Source: an uncultured Bacteroidales bacterium
GTDB taxonomy: Bacteria > Bacteroidota > Bacteroidia > Bacteroidales > UBA932
Assembly (NCBI GenBank): GCA_937901105.1
Contig: CALCHD010000081.1
Span: forward strand, 1-5,118
Length of the DNA: 5,118 nucleotides
Reading direction: 5' to 3'
The notes beneath the pieces are model-generated. The model did not search any database. It was not told where the DNA came from and saw nothing but the letters and a program-made list of their open reading frames with translations. A program made the translations under genes and the position numbers. The stretch's first letter is position 1, and each line of letters opens with the position of its first letter. This document shows, piece by piece, positions 4,764 to 5,118 of the stretch.

Positions 4764-5118
4764 TACCTGGCCCTCAGAACTGCTCCGGGGGCTTTTTTTT
4801 GCTCCTTGGCGGCAGTTTCTCCCGATTTTGTGGCGCTGTTCATGGACATTTTGTCCATAGAACACATTTCCTCCACATTCTGCCGCCTATTCATGGATGT
4901 TTTGTTCTCGGCACTCATTTTATCCACATTCTGCTGCATATTCATGGATATTTTGTCCATGGAACACATTTCCTCCACATTCTGCCGCCTATTCATGGAT
5001 GTTTTGTTCTCGGCACTCATTTTATCCACATTCTGCTGCATATTCATGGATATTTTGTCCATGGAACACATTTCCTCCACATTCTGCCGCCTATTCATGG
5101 ATGTTTTGTTCTCGGCAC
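4760..5118 (-). CDS. Possible repeat protein of 17-residue units, 3' part only
   Basis: An open minus-strand frame enters from the right edge and stops at 4760-4762, overlapping the last bases of mntP tail to tail. Translated units alternate MNRRQNVEEMCSMDKIS (A) and MNMQQNVDKMSAENKTS (B). They are rich in Met, Asn, Gln, Lys and Glu, with no aromatic residue, Gly or Pro. After the last unit a non-repeated basic tail follows, containing TKSGETAA and ending LRARY. The spaced hydrophobics (Met1, Val7, Met10, Met/Glu13, Ile/Thr16) could make an amphipathic helix, but no heptad is clear. The true start lies outside the window. Both other minus frames are stopped in every repeat while this one stays open, which favours coding. 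Reading through the mntP terminator, and the fact that all three plus frames are also open in the full A-B repeat, argue against. No family is recognised. Confidence 0.35.
   Translation of the reverse strand, partial: AENKTSMNRRQNVEEMCSMDKISMNMQQNVDKMSAENKTSMNRRQNVEEMCSMDKISMNMQQNVDKMSAENKTSMNRRQNVEEMCSMDKMSMNSATKSGETAAKEQKKAPGAVLRARY
4770..4800 (+). terminator. Rho-independent terminator after mntP
   Basis: GCCCTC (4770-4775) pairs with GGGGGC (4787-4792) with one G-U pair across an 11-nt loop, followed directly by eight T (4793-4800). It starts 7 bp after the mntP stop and is well placed to end the recR-symporter-mntP transcript. The minus-strand repeat frame reads straight through it. Confidence 0.85.
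4808..4834 (-). repeat. Flanking repeat module, right copy (inverted)
   Basis: On the minus strand this 27-base block is 23/27 identical to 82-108, sharing CACAAAA and CGGGAGAAACTGC. It lies directly between the mntP terminator and the tandem array, so the array and the module may belong to one repeat element. In the minus-strand frame it encodes TKSGETAA. Confidence 0.7.
4839..5118. repeat. Tandem array: 51-bp units alternating A-B, 102-bp super-repeat
   Basis: Units run A1 4839-4889, B1 4890-4940, A2 4941-4991, B2 4992-5042, A3 5043-5093 and a partial B3 from 5094 to the window edge. A2 and A3 are identical, as are B1 and B2 and the visible part of B3. A1, the outermost unit, differs from A2 at two bases (4847 and 4859). 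A and B differ at 10 of 51 positions. The near-perfect 102-bp period means that the most recent amplification was of the A-B pair. Each unit is 17 codons long, so copy-number change keeps the frame. A units contain a hairpin (ATGGACA, three T, TGTCCAT in A1) that B units have lost. The array continues past the right edge. Confidence 0.97.

Noticed and set aside
4764..4842. Manganese (yybP-ykoY) riboswitch linked to mntP
   Set aside because: mntP starts 3 bp after the symporter, leaving no room upstream, and the downstream stretch is a terminator followed by repeats.
4839..5118. CRISPR array
   Set aside because: Units are contiguous and alternate between two fixed versions. There are no unique spacers between short repeats and no cas genes in view.
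1..5118. Insertion sequence, integrase or phage genes
   Set aside because: No transposase or integrase reading frame, target-site duplication or tRNA-end attachment site was seen. The flanking inverted modules alone are not enough for a transposon call.

Overview
The window looks like chromosomal DNA of a Bacteroidota member, probably order Bacteroidales. The gene starts lack a proper Shine-Dalgarno sequence and sit behind A/T-rich leaders. There is a TAnnTTTG-type -7 element before the first gene. The genes encode a PTS-independent MurNAc salvage set, which is known from this phylum. This placement is inferred from sequence character and gene content, not from a search.

Layout. Positions 1-245 hold no convincing gene: they contain degenerate direct repeats, a doubtful 42-codon reading frame and the presumed promoter of the first gene. 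Then five genes follow on the + strand. They are a BadF/BadG-type sugar kinase (246-1085, probable MurNAc/GlcNAc kinase, MurK-like), MurNAc-6-phosphate etherase murQ (1215-2030), recombination mediator recR (2109-2723), a 13-helix sodium:solute symporter (2733-4178) and the manganese exporter mntP (4182-4763). A strong branched RNA fold with a GNRA tetraloop fills the kinase-murQ spacer. A long terminator-like hairpin lies between murQ and recR. recR, symporter and mntP are packed at 9 and 3 bp and look like one transcript, ending in a hairpin plus eight T at 4770-4800.

Functionally, kinase, MurQ and symporter fit one pathway: uptake of an amino sugar such as MurNAc, phosphorylation in the cytoplasm, then cleavage of the lactyl ether to GlcNAc-6-P. 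recR (DNA repair) and mntP (Mn2+ efflux) are apparent passengers.

From about 4808 to the end the sequence becomes repetitive: 51-bp units alternate as two versions (A and B), giving a 102-bp super-period that runs off the window. On the minus strand they form an open frame of 17-residue repeats ending head-on against mntP. A 27-nt module next to this array recurs, inverted and 23/27 identical, near the left edge (82-108), so related repeats flank the gene block on both sides. The repeat array, the flanking module and the murQ leader fold are the least explained parts of the window.
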